Virus record (IMG/VR): IMGVR_UViG_3300023215_000494 | Span: 1-31,196 of that record | DNA from: a virus | DNA length: 31,196 nt | Strand: one strand, 5' to 3' | Shown: positions 1 to 7,424 of the stretch, piece after piece | How positions within the stretch are numbered: the first letter of the stretch is position 1 | Layout: every line of letters starts with the position of its first letter | The notes under the pieces: generated by a model | What the model saw: the letters and a program-made list of their open reading frames with translations, nothing else | Told to the model about the DNA's origin: nothing | The model's database searches: none | Program-made: the position numbers and the translations under genes

Positions 1-246
1 GCTCGCAAGGCCGATGGCGCGAACACGAAGGGGCTGGAGAGCAAAATCGCGCACCTGAAGGCGAACACCGCGACGGTGCAGACCTTCGTGGATGCGCTGT
101 CGCCGAAGGCGAAGAAGGGCGTGAAGGCTACGGAAGCGGTCGTGCCGAGCGAGGATGGCGCGTTGTACGCCTTCCTGAGCGATCCCAAGATCACGCAGAA
201 GGCGAAGCTCGAAATCGTGAAGGCGATGACCGCCGCCAAAGCATAG
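1..246 (+). CDS. 3' end of an unrecognised gene (5' end outside window)
   Basis: Frame 1 is open from the left edge to a TAG at 244-246 and gives the last 81 residues of a protein. The fragment is rich in Lys, Ala and Val, is predicted mainly helical, and has no Cys and no motif I recognise. Almost every codon ends in G or C, which is stronger than in the genes to the right, so it may belong to a different, perhaps highly expressed, transcription unit. A strong terminator follows 18 bases later, so this is the last gene of its operon. Function unknown. Confidence 0.7.
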   Translation, partial: ARKADGANTKGLESKIAHLKANTATVQTFVDALSPKAKKGVKATEAVVPSEDGALYAFLSDPKITQKAKLEIVKAMTAAKA

Positions 247-263
247 GAACCTCCCTAAACTCG

Positions 264-298
264 CCCCTCACGGGTTCGCCCGTGGGGGGTATTTTTTT
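264..298 (+). terminator. Rho-independent terminator
   Basis: Left arm 264-274 and right arm 279-289 form an 11-bp stem with one G-U pair around a TTCG loop, followed by A and seven T at 291-298. It ends the operon of the partial gene at 1-246 and separates it from the small-gene block that starts at 362. Confidence 0.88.
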
Positions 299-361
299 GT
301 CTGGATGTCGGACCCATTCACGGGCGGCAGCAACAACGCAGCAACAAAGGAGAAAACCGCA

Positions 362-529
362 ATGACAAGGCAAATCCAACTGATGCGCTACGGCGAGGGG
401 TGGCGGGTCTCGTGGCTTCACCCTGTCCAAGAGGCAGACTTAACGACCATTTGCATGGCTCGCTCGTGGGAGTTTTTCAACACCCTGACCAAGGCGAAGA
501 AGTTTCGCAAGTGGTTGCGGGGGGTCTAA
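362..529 (+). CDS. Small phage protein, unknown function
   Basis: This encodes 55 residues. I chose the ATG at 362 over an upstream one in frame at 305 because AGGAGA at 348-353 sits 8 bases before it. The protein is basic and aromatic-rich, with four Trp and a C-terminal Lys/Arg cluster (KAKKFRKWLRG). No signal peptide or cysteine pair is visible. Its TAA overlaps the next ATG (TAATG), so the two are probably translationally coupled. I do not recognise a family. Confidence 0.6.
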   Translation: MTRQIQLMRYGEGWRVSWLHPVQEADLTTICMARSWEFFNTLTKAKKFRKWLRGV

Positions 530-735
530 TGGCAGACCTGTCGATGCCAAACGCCACGCCGGGGAAATGCTGCAAGTGTAGCGGCACCGGCGTCTATCGT
601 TGGGGCGCAACAATCAACGGCAAGAGCGAACATAGCGGCCCTTGCCACTCATGTCGGGGGACCGGTGAGCAGTCCTTCGCGCAGATCAAACGCAACGAGT
701 GCTACAACAAGCACAAAATCATTCACATGGGGTGA
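529..735 (+). CDS. DnaJ-type zinc-finger miniprotein
   Basis: The protein has 68 residues and two CxxCxGxG units, C14-x-x-C17-x-G-x-G and C39-x-x-C42-x-G-x-G, the paired signature of the DnaJ cysteine-rich zinc-binding domain. There is no J domain, so it is a free-standing zinc finger. In DnaJ this fold binds unfolded protein; here the role is unknown, and RNA or protein binding is possible. The start overlaps the preceding stop. A second, unrelated-looking miniprotein with the same motif lies on the minus strand at 12224-12373. Confidence 0.75.
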   Translation: MADLSMPNATPGKCCKCSGTGVYRWGATINGKSEHSGPCHSCRGTGEQSFAQIKRNECYNKHKIIHMG

Positions 736-739
736 CACA

Positions 740-1051
740 ATGCCAGTAGAACACAACTATTTCACATGCCAATGCGGCACACCGCACCATTTCTTGCACG
801 TGATGCGTTGGGTCGAAGAAGATCACGATGACCGTGAGGTTTATTTCACGGTCACCGACGATGGGTGCGGTTCGTTATGGAACCGCATCAAAAGCGCGTT
901 TCGCCACGTGTTTCGTGGTGGCGAATTGCGTATCAACGAGGTGTTATTGGACCCTGCAATGACATCGGACCTAATCGTAACGCTGAAGGTGATGTTGCGG
1001 CACATGAAGGAAGGGACAAAACCCAAAGAAGGGGCAAACCCCAATGAGTAA
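740..1051 (+). CDS. Conserved-type phage protein with CxC motif, unknown function
   Basis: This gives 103 residues. The ATG at 740 lies four bases after the previous stop; an upstream in-frame start at 665 would overlap that gene deeply and has no ribosome site. The N-terminus has a CQCGTPHH metal-binding-like motif, and the middle has a basic helix with the pattern LWNRIKSAFRHVFRG. I recall a similar arrangement (N-terminal Cys motif, then W-R-I-K-x-A-F and a short strand) in uncharacterised phage proteins, but cannot check this. The C-terminus is Lys-rich. It overlaps the next gene by 8 bases. Confidence 0.65.
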   Translation: MPVEHNYFTCQCGTPHHFLHVMRWVEEDHDDREVYFTVTDDGCGSLWNRIKSAFRHVFRGGELRINEVLLDPAMTSDLIVTLKVMLRHMKEGTKPKEGANPNE

Positions 1052-1259
1052 GCCTTACGACATCATGGTCGCCCGTTGCGTAACAGAAACGGGCTGGATT
1101 TACGTTAACGCCGACAGCGAAGAGGACGCGAAGAAAAAGGCGATGAAAACAATCGAGGACGGCGCAGACTTCTCGGCAGTCAGCAGGGAAGGGCCAGTGG
1201 ACGGAGAAGTTAGCTGGTTTGATGTCCTTGAGGTGAGAGAAAGCAGACTGACACCATAA
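1044..1259 (+). CDS. Small acidic phage protein, unknown function
   Basis: This encodes 71 residues. The start ATGAGTAA overlaps the end of the previous gene, implying coupling. The N-terminal half reads as strand-strand-helix: YDIMVARCVTETGWIYV, then ADSEEDAKKKAMK. That 'V-x-A-D-S-E-E-D-A' pattern recurs in small alpha/beta phage proteins of the DpnD/PcfM type; this is a resemblance only. The C-terminus is acidic (DVLEVRES). No membrane segment is present. Confidence 0.65.
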   Translation: MSKPYDIMVARCVTETGWIYVNADSEEDAKKKAMKTIEDGADFSAVSREGPVDGEVSWFDVLEVRESRLTP

Positions 1260-1278
1260 CCCTTACAGGAGAATTCCA

Positions 1279-1455
1279 ATGGCAAAACCAAACGAGAATC
1301 CACACGGCACTGCCACAATTTGGTCTTATGTCGAGATCGTACAACGCTTGGCAAATGGCGAAGAACCAGAGACGATTGTCACAGACGCACAAAGCTTGCT
1401 TGCCTACCTTCCGGTTGAAGACCTCAAGGGGGGAACCGACAATGACACCGAATGA
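1279..1455 (+). CDS. Small protein, unknown function
   Basis: This short gene of 58 residues begins at the ATG at 1279, with AGGAGAA about 8 bases upstream. The protein is acidic, has a central amphipathic helix (YVEIVQRLANGEEPETIV), and contains neither Cys nor a membrane segment. Its last 14 bases overlap the next gene in another frame, typical of a coupled operon. No family recognised. The ribosome site and the overlap are the main evidence that it is real. Confidence 0.6.
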   Translation: MAKPNENPHGTATIWSYVEIVQRLANGEEPETIVTDAQSLLAYLPVEDLKGGTDNDTE

Positions 1456-1690
1456 CAACACGATCAGGGATGCCTTGCGATACTACAAGGAAGCCATCCT
1501 TGAGTGCCTCGCAACCGAGACCCTCGCCTACCAGACAGGGGACAATGCTCTGGGCGTAGCCACTAAGCTTCGACGAGGCGGCTATCAGGAAAGGCGTAAC
1601 GCCGTGCGGTACATCCAGAAGACGGGCTGTTCGCAGTCAGAGGCATGGACCATGTACGGGATATCAGACAATGAGTTGACTGTTGTATGA
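1442..1690 (+). CDS. Small helical protein, possibly DNA-binding
   Basis: The ATG at 1442 follows an AAGGGGGGAA ribosome site; a longer in-frame version from 1328 would overlap the previous gene almost completely. The 82-residue product is helical. Its C-terminal half (YIQKTGCSQSEAWTMYGISDNEL) has a helix-turn-helix rhythm, so DNA binding is possible but unproven. The gene ends at 1690, and a promoter-like sequence overlaps its last codons, suggesting that a new transcript starts here. Confidence 0.6.
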   Translation: MTPNDNTIRDALRYYKEAILECLATETLAYQTGDNALGVATKLRRGGYQERRNAVRYIQKTGCSQSEAWTMYGISDNELTVV

Positions 1691-1703
1691 TATATGCTAC
1701 AGT
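1676..1703 (+). promoter_or_regulatory. Possible sigma-70 promoter
   Basis: TTGACT at 1676-1681 and TACAGT at 1698-1703 are 16 bases apart, matching 5/6 and 4/6 of the -35 and -10 consensus. The sequence between is AT-rich. It lies just upstream of the gene at 1732 and could drive the segment leading to the MoxR/VWA genes. Confidence 0.4.
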
Positions 1704-1731
1704 GGTGAAATCATAACCGAGGGGAAAATGC

Positions 1732-2175
1732 ATGATGAACCCAATTACACGGGCCTATCTCGTGATGATACGAGATGGCATCAACCAAATGATCGGGTTA
1801 GACAGCGACACGCTGGGCACGAATGAGTACCAGTTAAAACTCACTCATAAGCAGACGAAGAAGGGTAAAATCTCCGCCGACGTTGATGTTTTTGATACGC
1901 ATGCCGTATCACAGATAAAACCATTCAACGTATCGGGGGCGATGGTGCCATTCGAAATTATCAAGGCCACGCCAATGCCGGGGTGGGATGCGGTGTTCGA
2001 GGCGTTCGACGCGCAAAAAAACCTCATGTGCCCGGAGTGCGGACATAATCTTGAATCAATGGACGATCACGGGCACTGGTGTAGCTGGTGCAAGATGGGA
2101 TTTACCCTCAAAGACGGCGCATGGGTTGTCCTAGACGAGGCCGAGGGGGGTTTCTCCCGGCCAACAATCACTTAG
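1732..2175 (+). CDS. Zinc-ribbon-tailed protein, unknown function
   Basis: This encodes 147 residues. I chose ATG 1732 because GAGGGG at 1719-1724 is 7 bases away; an ATG at 1728 is in a closed frame. The N-terminal hundred residues are alpha/beta with no known motif. The C-terminus has C100-x2-C103, then HGHW, then C117-x2-C120, a compact treble-clef or zinc-ribbon-like metal site. It may bind nucleic acid or a protein partner. The next gene follows after a 13-base gap with its own strong ribosome site. Confidence 0.7.
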   Translation: MMNPITRAYLVMIRDGINQMIGLDSDTLGTNEYQLKLTHKQTKKGKISADVDVFDTHAVSQIKPFNVSGAMVPFEIIKATPMPGWDAVFEAFDAQKNLMCPECGHNLESMDDHGHWCSWCKMGFTLKDGAWVVLDEAEGGFSRPTIT

Positions 2176-2188
2176 ATAGGAGGTCACA

Positions 2189-2491
2189 ATGAACCCCAAA
2201 GGACCATTACATACACCGACGGGAATGATTATCGCGGACAGGCTCTACGTTGATACTCGCGGCAATCTCCAACCCATTCGTAAGACCCCGAAATACCGGG
2301 AAAGCAGACTGAAAAGCTTCGTGAAGGGGACCGCCATCATTCTGGGTCTCTGGGCAGTGGGCACCCTGATGGGCATCATGCTTATCGAATGGTTCATCGG
2401 GTGCGGCGGAGTCACGTACCACGCCGACCATACGTGGACTACCAACGAATGCGTAGTGCTGAAAAATACCATTGAGACCGGCGTATGGTGA
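2189..2491 (+). CDS. Single-pass inner-membrane protein
   Basis: This has 100 residues and a very strong ribosome site (AGGAGGT) 5 bases before ATG 2189. Residues 1-46 are basic and end in a Lys/Arg-rich stretch. Residues 47-70 are a clear membrane helix (GTAIILGLWAVGTLMGIMLI), and the last 30 residues carry Cys72 and Cys88. The charge distribution places the N-terminus in the cytoplasm and the Cys-containing tail in the periplasm, where a disulfide could form. Function unknown; superinfection exclusion or envelope association would fit but is a guess. Confidence 0.7.
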   Translation: MNPKGPLHTPTGMIIADRLYVDTRGNLQPIRKTPKYRESRLKSFVKGTAIILGLWAVGTLMGIMLIEWFIGCGGVTYHADHTWTTNECVVLKNTIETGVW

Positions 2492-2516
2492 CACGCCTCG
2501 CGTCACGCCCTTGTAT

Positions 2517-2538
2517 CTTAACTCAAAGAGTTAAGGAG
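2517..2538 (+). promoter_or_regulatory. Inverted repeat overlapping a ribosome site, with short leader ORF
   Basis: CTTAACTC at 2517-2524 and GAGTTAAG at 2528-2535 are a perfect 8-bp inverted repeat with an AAA loop. The right arm overlaps AAGGAG at 2533-2538. That ribosome site is well spaced for ATG 2547, which opens an eight-codon ORF (MMSKSILI) ending at 2573, 21 bases before the MoxR start. The structure could be an operator, or an RNA hairpin controlling translation. Confidence 0.4.
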
Positions 2539-2594
2539 AGCATTGGATGATGTCGAAATCAATTTTAATCTGACCATTACCGAAAGGCATAACG

Positions 2595-4754
2595 ATGACC
2601 GATAAAATACCACCATTTTCAGACGCCATATCGAACCCCGAAGCAGTAGCCACAAGGCTGAAAGAACTGAATAAGAAACCAGCGGCCCAACGCCGTGCTG
2701 GGCTGAAGAAACTATTCCTCGCCATCATCGACCACTCAAGGGGGCAAGCGTCCGTTGGCCCCCAGATACAAACGGTGGAGAAGGCGGCGGCGATGATGGA
2801 CAACGCCACGTGCAAAACCTTCAATCAACTCGTCCACCTGTTAAGCGCCGACCTCATGCGGGACGTTATCAAAACTGTTCTGGTGACCGGAACAAATCGC
2901 CTGTCCGCGATGGCTTGTCTGAGGGACCAGTTGATACTGATGGAAAGGGCCCTGCTGAACCCCGACGAATGCGTCAAGGCATCACGTAAGCCGTATGGCC
3001 CACTCATCGGGTATAACCGTAAAATACAACAACAGGCCACGAAGCTGACCACACCCAGCCCGAAACACTTGCCGGATTACAACCTCTGTCTGACAGGCAG
3101 GGCAGGGATCATCCCAACCAAGGGCAACCCCGGAACCACAAAGGTGGACACCGATATGAGTGACGACAACACCGAACTCGGGTTTGGTCTGGACCACATG
3201 ACCACCCTCGCACTGACCTTGGCCTACCTCCGGGCGAAGGAAGACGACATCGGCTTCCAGCATGACGGCGTAGAGGCCATCAAGGCAGAGAGCGAAGATG
3301 CCGTGCGGATGATTGGCGAGAAATTCAAGCTGACCGCCAAGCAGAGGCTTTCGTTATCATCCAGCGTCGAACTCACCACATCGTCCAATGCTGACCCCGA
3401 AGGATACGATGGGGGCTCCGCCATACACGAGATTCTAAAGAAGCAGGGCCTCTTGGGCGAAGGCGCACAGACAGAGGAGAAAACGGCAGACACCGCCGTA
3501 ACCGTTGCCGAACCCGTCACCGTGGACGCCAACGTCAGAGCGGCAATCAATACGATGGTCAAGCACGGGCTGGGCGACACCGCCACCGCAGAGGCTGGGT
3601 TTACGGACATTGAGGAAACCCTGACATCGATCAAGCAACTTCGCCTAAACGCCAGTGCCTTCGAGGAAGAGATCAAGTACCTCAAGGGGCGCACCTTCAC
3701 GGCACCCGTGCAGATATCGGGCAAGGCAGAAGTCGATGGAGATACCCTCACCTATGAGGTGGTACAGCGAAATGCCATGAAGTTGTTTAAGAACCCACGT
3801 ACCGGCAGGGCCATCAAGCAACTCAACTTCAACATACCGACGCTGGTATGGAAGAACGACAAGGGTGCTGTAACGCAACACCCGATGGTGCCGATGCCGG
3901 TTGATCACTACCAATTCCGGGCCACTCACCTGATCAAGTTCCTGACGGCCTTCATCATGGGCAAGAATGTGTGGTGCCACGGCCATACTGGCACCGGGAA
4001 AACGACACTGCCGGAACAGGTGGCCGCAGTCATTCAGTTCCCTGTCTTCCCGATCAACTTGGACGGCAACATTGAACGCGCTGATCTGGTTGGGCAGATG
4101 AACATCGTAAATGACGGTGGGACCAGCATAACCCAGTTCAAAGAAGGCATTCTGCCAAGGGCGATGGTTCAGCCCTGCTTCCTTGTCTTGGACGAGATCG
4201 ACGTAGGCAAGCCGGACGTAATGTTCGTAATCCAGCGAGCCACCGAGGGCAAGGGCCTACTGCTTACGGAAGACGGTGGCCGCTTGGTCAAGCCCAACCC
4301 GCTGTTCCGCTTCGTTGCCACCGCCAATTCTAGGGGGCAGGGAGACGAGTACGGCGTGTATGCGGGGGTCAGGCCGATGAACGGCGCGTTGCTCAACAGG
4401 TTCCCGATCTTCATCGAAGTCGATTACATGACGAAAGAGGAAGAGAGCGCCTTCCTCAAGAAGACCTACGGTATCGCAGACGAAGTGATCGACAACATAA
4501 CGACCTTCGCGGGGATGTGCAGAAAGGCATTCTCTGAAGGCGAGACAACGGTGCCGGTATCCCCACGTGACACGATGGCGATGTGTGAGATGTATAACTT
4601 CTTCGAGGGGATATTTCCTACCAAGGCACAGGCAATGGAGTTCGCGGTGACGACCAGCGTAATAGACAGAGCCCCGATGGATAACCGCCAGCGTATCGTA
4701 GAGTTGGCGGATCGTTGCTTCGCAAGCTGCAAGTTCACGGCGACAATATCTTAA
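2595..4754 (+). CDS. MoxR/CobS-type AAA+ ATPase
   Basis: The 719-residue product has an unknown N-terminal region (about 1-430) and a C-terminal AAA+ ATPase of the MoxR/CobS/NorQ group. Visible motifs are Walker A GHTGTGKT (463-470), Walker B LVLDEID with D533/E534, sensor-1-like ATANS around N578, and an arginine finger in LLNRF (R602). Family members form hexameric rings that remodel a target protein together with a VWA-domain partner, and such a partner is encoded 94 bases downstream. The N-terminal extension is far longer than in a typical 300-residue MoxR protein and may bind the substrate. The ribosome site is weak (GAAAGG), so translation may depend on the leader upstream. The target is unknown. 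Confidence 0.92.
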   Translation: MTDKIPPFSDAISNPEAVATRLKELNKKPAAQRRAGLKKLFLAIIDHSRGQASVGPQIQTVEKAAAMMDNATCKTFNQLVHLLSADLMRDVIKTVLVTGTNRLSAMACLRDQLILMERALLNPDECVKASRKPYGPLIGYNRKIQQQATKLTTPSPKHLPDYNLCLTGRAGIIPTKGNPGTTKVDTDMSDDNTELGFGLDHMTTLALTLAYLRAKEDDIGFQHDGVEAIKAESEDAVRMIGEKFKLTAKQRLSLSSSVELTTSSNADPEGYDGGSAIHEILKKQGLLGEGAQTEEKTADTAVTVAEPVTVDANVRAAINTMVKHGLGDTATAEAGFTDIEETLTSIKQLRLNASAFEEEIKYLKGRTFTAPVQISGKAEVDGDTLTYEVVQRNAMKLFKNPRTGRAIKQLNFNIPTLVWKNDKGAVTQHPMVPMPVDHYQFRATHLIKFLTAFIMGKNVWCHGHTGTGKTTLPEQVAAVIQFPVFPINLDGNIERADLVGQMNIVNDGGTSITQFKEGILPRAMVQPCFLVLDEIDVGKPDVMFVIQRATEGKGLLLTEDGGRLVKPNPLFRFVATANSRGQGDEYGVYAGVRPMNGALLNRFPIFIEVDYMTKEEESAFLKKTYGIADEVIDNITTFAGMCRKAFSEGETTVPVSPRDTMAMCEMYNFFEGIFPTKAQAMEFAVTTSVIDRAPMDNRQRIVELADRCFASCKFTATIS

Positions 4755-4779
4755 CCACGATCAACATAGGAGAAAGCAA

Positions 4780-4836
4780 ATGGAATTCGCATTGGGAACG
4801 GCAATAATCATATTGCTCACGTGGCTGTTAACCTAA
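4780..4836 (+). CDS. 18-residue membrane micropeptide
   Basis: A strong TAGGAGA ribosome site at 4768-4774 precedes ATG 4780. The ORF encodes MEFALGTAIIILLTWLLT and stops at 4836. Apart from Glu2 the peptide is entirely hydrophobic or small, long enough for one membrane helix. It fills the gap between the MoxR and VWA genes, and the VWA ribosome site begins at its stop codon. Function unknown; it could anchor or regulate the ATPase pair at the membrane. The ribosome site and composition are the only evidence that it is made. Confidence 0.55.
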   Translation: MEFALGTAIIILLTWLLT

Positions 4837-4847
4837 CGGAGAATGTA

Positions 4848-6989
4848 ATGGCAAACACCTTTTACCTACCGAAGAACGATCCCGATCTTGACCGGGATTA
4901 CATCAGGGGCAGTGAGTATATGGATGGCACCCGCACCGCCATCAGAACCATATCATCCGACTTCGATACCAAAGTTGTGTTCGAGGGCGAGGGTGCGGCG
5001 ACCAACGGCGACTACGTGATCATGCCCATGCAAGATCAGGACGCCATGATGACGCACAGACAAGTGAATGTCGGGCGTGGCTACGCCAACCACGAAAGTC
5101 TTCACAAACTACTGACCGACTTCGTGGTCGGTGCGAAATGGCTAACCGAAATGGCGAAGACGGGCCGTCACTTCACCGCCAGCATGGGACAGGCGATTGA
5201 GGACATCCGCATAGAGAGTGGTGGATGTAAGTTGTACCCCGGTATGCCGAAGAGCATCGACAAGACCGCCGAAGAGGTGTGCCGCCACTTCGCGGAGAAC
5301 CACAAGAGCGACATCGAAGGCGGCATACTGAACGATCCTTGGAAAATGTTGCCACTTGCGGTGACATGGATAGGCCGCATCAAGCTGGGCTATCCCAGTG
5401 AGGTGATACGCACGGCATTCGATCAGTTGGGCGAGGATGTTAAGCGACGGGCCACGCTCGTGGCTGACGCAGTGCTGAACGGCATCGAACATGGTGTCGA
5501 GGGGGTAGGCCAAGTCAATAAGAGCCTCGCCCATAAGGGATTCGCCCAAGGCATCAAACTTGCCGAGCGGGTAGCCGACGAACTCGCCAAGGAATTACCG
5601 CCGGAGAAGCCTGACGGCCCCGGAAAGGGCAAGACTAAGGGAACCGGCGCGGATACCGGCACGAGGAAGGGCGAAGGCACAGGCGAGGATGGTGATGACG
5701 CCGACGGCGACGGGCCCGGCGACGGCGGCAGTGGGGATCAAGACAAGGGCGATGGCGACGACGCTGACGACGCCGTTGAGAAGACCCAACACGGTGAGAA
5801 CGAGGCATCCGAGGGCGGCAAGGCTTCTAAGACAAAGGGCGATGGCAGTGACACAATCGGTCACGGTGCTTCGGAAGCAGACAGGGAAACGGCGCTGACG
5901 CCGGAGCCTACGCCAATGGACCACGATCTCAATATCGTGAAGGAACTGTTGTCGAACCATACGATGTCCAAGGAAACAGGCAGGGCGGTGAAGCAGACCG
6001 TCCACAAAGTACCGTTCACCACGGCTGACGATGTGATTGGTATACCGAAACACGCACTGAAGAACGCGGCTCATTACCGCAAGGAATACCACGCCGCCAA
6101 GAAGGTTCTTGGTAGCAGGGTTGCGACGATGAGGCGCAAGCTTGAGAGGGCGCTGATCGCCAAGGTTACATGTGACTACGAGACGGGGATCAGTGGACGA
6201 TTGAACGTCCGAAGCAAGGCCCCGAATATCATTATGGGCTCCGACCACATCTACCGCAGACGCATAGAGGGTGACGAGATCGATACGGCGGTTACCCTAC
6301 TCGTTGATTGTAGCGGGAGTATGCAGGGCGAGCCCATGAAACTTGCTGGGCATTCGGCGATTGCGCTGGCCGAGGCGCTTGAGAGCGGCAACGTGCCTTA
6401 CGAGGTAATCGGGCACACCACGATGTCCTTGTCTGGCGAAAGCTGGGAAAGATTAAGGAACATCAAGACGGTCTACGATGAAGAGGGCAAGTGTATCGCC
6501 ATGACCGGATACGCAAGGGAGTGCGCCATATACATGCCGGTATTCAAGCCCTTCGATAAGGCACTGCGCCAGTGTTACCACACGATGGGGATGATCCCCA
6601 CGAGTGCCGATGGTGCGAATGCAGATGCCTGTGCCTTGCGAGAGGCGGGTGATCGACTGCTCAAGCGGCATGAATCCAAGAAGGTTCTGCTGTTGCTGGC
6701 CGATGGATATCCAGCATGGTCAACGTCCTTCAACACTAAGGACAGGGACGCCTACACGAGGGATGCGGTGGCCAACCTTGAGGCACGGGGAATTACGTGC
6801 GTCGGGATTGGGATTGCGTCCGACTGCGTGAAAAGATACTTCCCGAAATGGGTTATCATCAACAGCATAGACGACCTGTCCAAGACCGTGCTGGACCAGA
6901 TCGCCAAGATGATTATCGGGGAACGCTTCACCGTAGATAATGCCAGCCTAATAGGGGGTGGCTATGGCTCACGAGCTAAAGCCTCGTAG
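4848..6989 (+). CDS. VWA-domain protein with N-terminal HExxH motif (CobT-like MoxR partner)
   Basis: This has 713 residues from ATG 4848 (GGAG at 4838-4841); an in-frame ATG at 4821 lies inside the micropeptide gene and lacks a site. The N-terminal domain holds HESLH (82-86) and EDIRIE (118-123), a zincin-like arrangement. Residues about 245-360 form a disordered linker rich in Gly, Asp and Lys. The C-terminal von Willebrand A domain has the metal-site motif DCSGS (487-491), a 'GANADACAL' segment and a late Asp619 in ADGYP, as in CobT and related MoxR partners. In that group the VWA protein binds the AAA+ ring and targets it. Peptidase activity is untested and might have been lost. Confidence 0.88.
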   Translation: MANTFYLPKNDPDLDRDYIRGSEYMDGTRTAIRTISSDFDTKVVFEGEGAATNGDYVIMPMQDQDAMMTHRQVNVGRGYANHESLHKLLTDFVVGAKWLTEMAKTGRHFTASMGQAIEDIRIESGGCKLYPGMPKSIDKTAEEVCRHFAENHKSDIEGGILNDPWKMLPLAVTWIGRIKLGYPSEVIRTAFDQLGEDVKRRATLVADAVLNGIEHGVEGVGQVNKSLAHKGFAQGIKLAERVADELAKELPPEKPDGPGKGKTKGTGADTGTRKGEGTGEDGDDADGDGPGDGGSGDQDKGDGDDADDAVEKTQHGENEASEGGKASKTKGDGSDTIGHGASEADRETALTPEPTPMDHDLNIVKELLSNHTMSKETGRAVKQTVHKVPFTTADDVIGIPKHALKNAAHYRKEYHAAKKVLGSRVATMRRKLERALIAKVTCDYETGISGRLNVRSKAPNIIMGSDHIYRRRIEGDEIDTAVTLLVDCSGSMQGEPMKLAGHSAIALAEALESGNVPYEVIGHTTMSLSGESWERLRNIKTVYDEEGKCIAMTGYARECAIYMPVFKPFDKALRQCYHTMGMIPTSADGANADACALREAGDRLLKRHESKKVLLLLADGYPAWSTSFNTKDRDAYTRDAVANLEARGITCVGIGIASDCVKRYFPKWVIINSIDDLSKTVLDQIAKMIIGERFTVDNASLIGGGYGSRAKAS

Positions 6990-7197
6990 GAAATCGATCA
7001 ATATCCCCAGTAAATGGTTTCATCTGCAACCGAGAATGACGCTGTTGTTCTGGGCCGAGGTGCATAGGCGGTGCAGAAAAGGCGGCGTTAAGCACATGAA
7101 CCTACCAAAAGTGCAACTTATAGCGAAGGAGATCATCCAACATGACTTCAAAAAATCCTATAGTCGTAGAATTAGAACGGCACATACTGGCCAGTAG
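6964..7197 (+). CDS. Small basic protein, unknown function
   Basis: This gives 77 residues. ATG 6964 follows AGGGGGTG at 6953-6960 and lies within the last codons of the VWA gene, so it is probably coupled to it. The protein is strongly basic (many Lys/Arg, pI clearly high) with an aromatic N-terminal half and a helical C-terminal half, which suggests nucleic-acid binding. The next gene starts 56 bases before its end, a larger overlap than usual here, so its true extent is less certain. Confidence 0.5.
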   Translation: MAHELKPRRKSINIPSKWFHLQPRMTLLFWAEVHRRCRKGGVKHMNLPKVQLIAKEIIQHDFKKSYSRRIRTAHTGQ

Positions 7198-7408
7198 CGA
7201 GGCGGACCCTGACTTCGCCTGTACGGTGGTGATGCAGTACCAATTCGAATTGAGCGTGGGGGGACAAGGCAAATTGCAACCATCCTTTGAGATCGATGGT
7301 GTGCTGGCCCTCAAGTTCACCTTCCCCGTAAGCAGTGCCGTTGAACTACAGCGGCGAGACGAGAACGTGGTCGTCCGTATGGGCGACATCGTTGGCTTCT
7401 ACAAATAA
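7142..7408 (+). CDS. Unknown protein in the MoxR/VWA cluster
   Basis: The product has 88 residues. AAGGAG is 10 bases upstream of ATG 7142. The sequence after residue 25 alternates hydrophobic and polar residues in several strands (CTVVMQYQFELSV, LALKFTFPV, NVVVRMGDIVGFY), suggesting a small beta sandwich. No Cys pair, signal or catalytic motif is evident. It sits between the VWA gene and four further unknown genes, all on one strand with short gaps. Confidence 0.65.
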   Translation: MTSKNPIVVELERHILASSEADPDFACTVVMQYQFELSVGGQGKLQPSFEIDGVLALKFTFPVSSAVELQRRDENVVVRMGDIVGFYK

Positions 7409-7424
7409 CCATTAGGAGAATACC

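Noticed and set aside
3224-3751. 175-codon minus-strand ORF inside the MoxR gene
   Set aside because: It is antisense to a protein with clear AAA+ motifs in a long uninterrupted frame, with no ribosome site of its own; a shadow of codon bias.
5595-6248. 217-codon minus-strand ORF inside the VWA gene
   Set aside because: It arises from the repetitive Gly/Asp/Lys linker codons of the sense strand; low-complexity product and no start signal.
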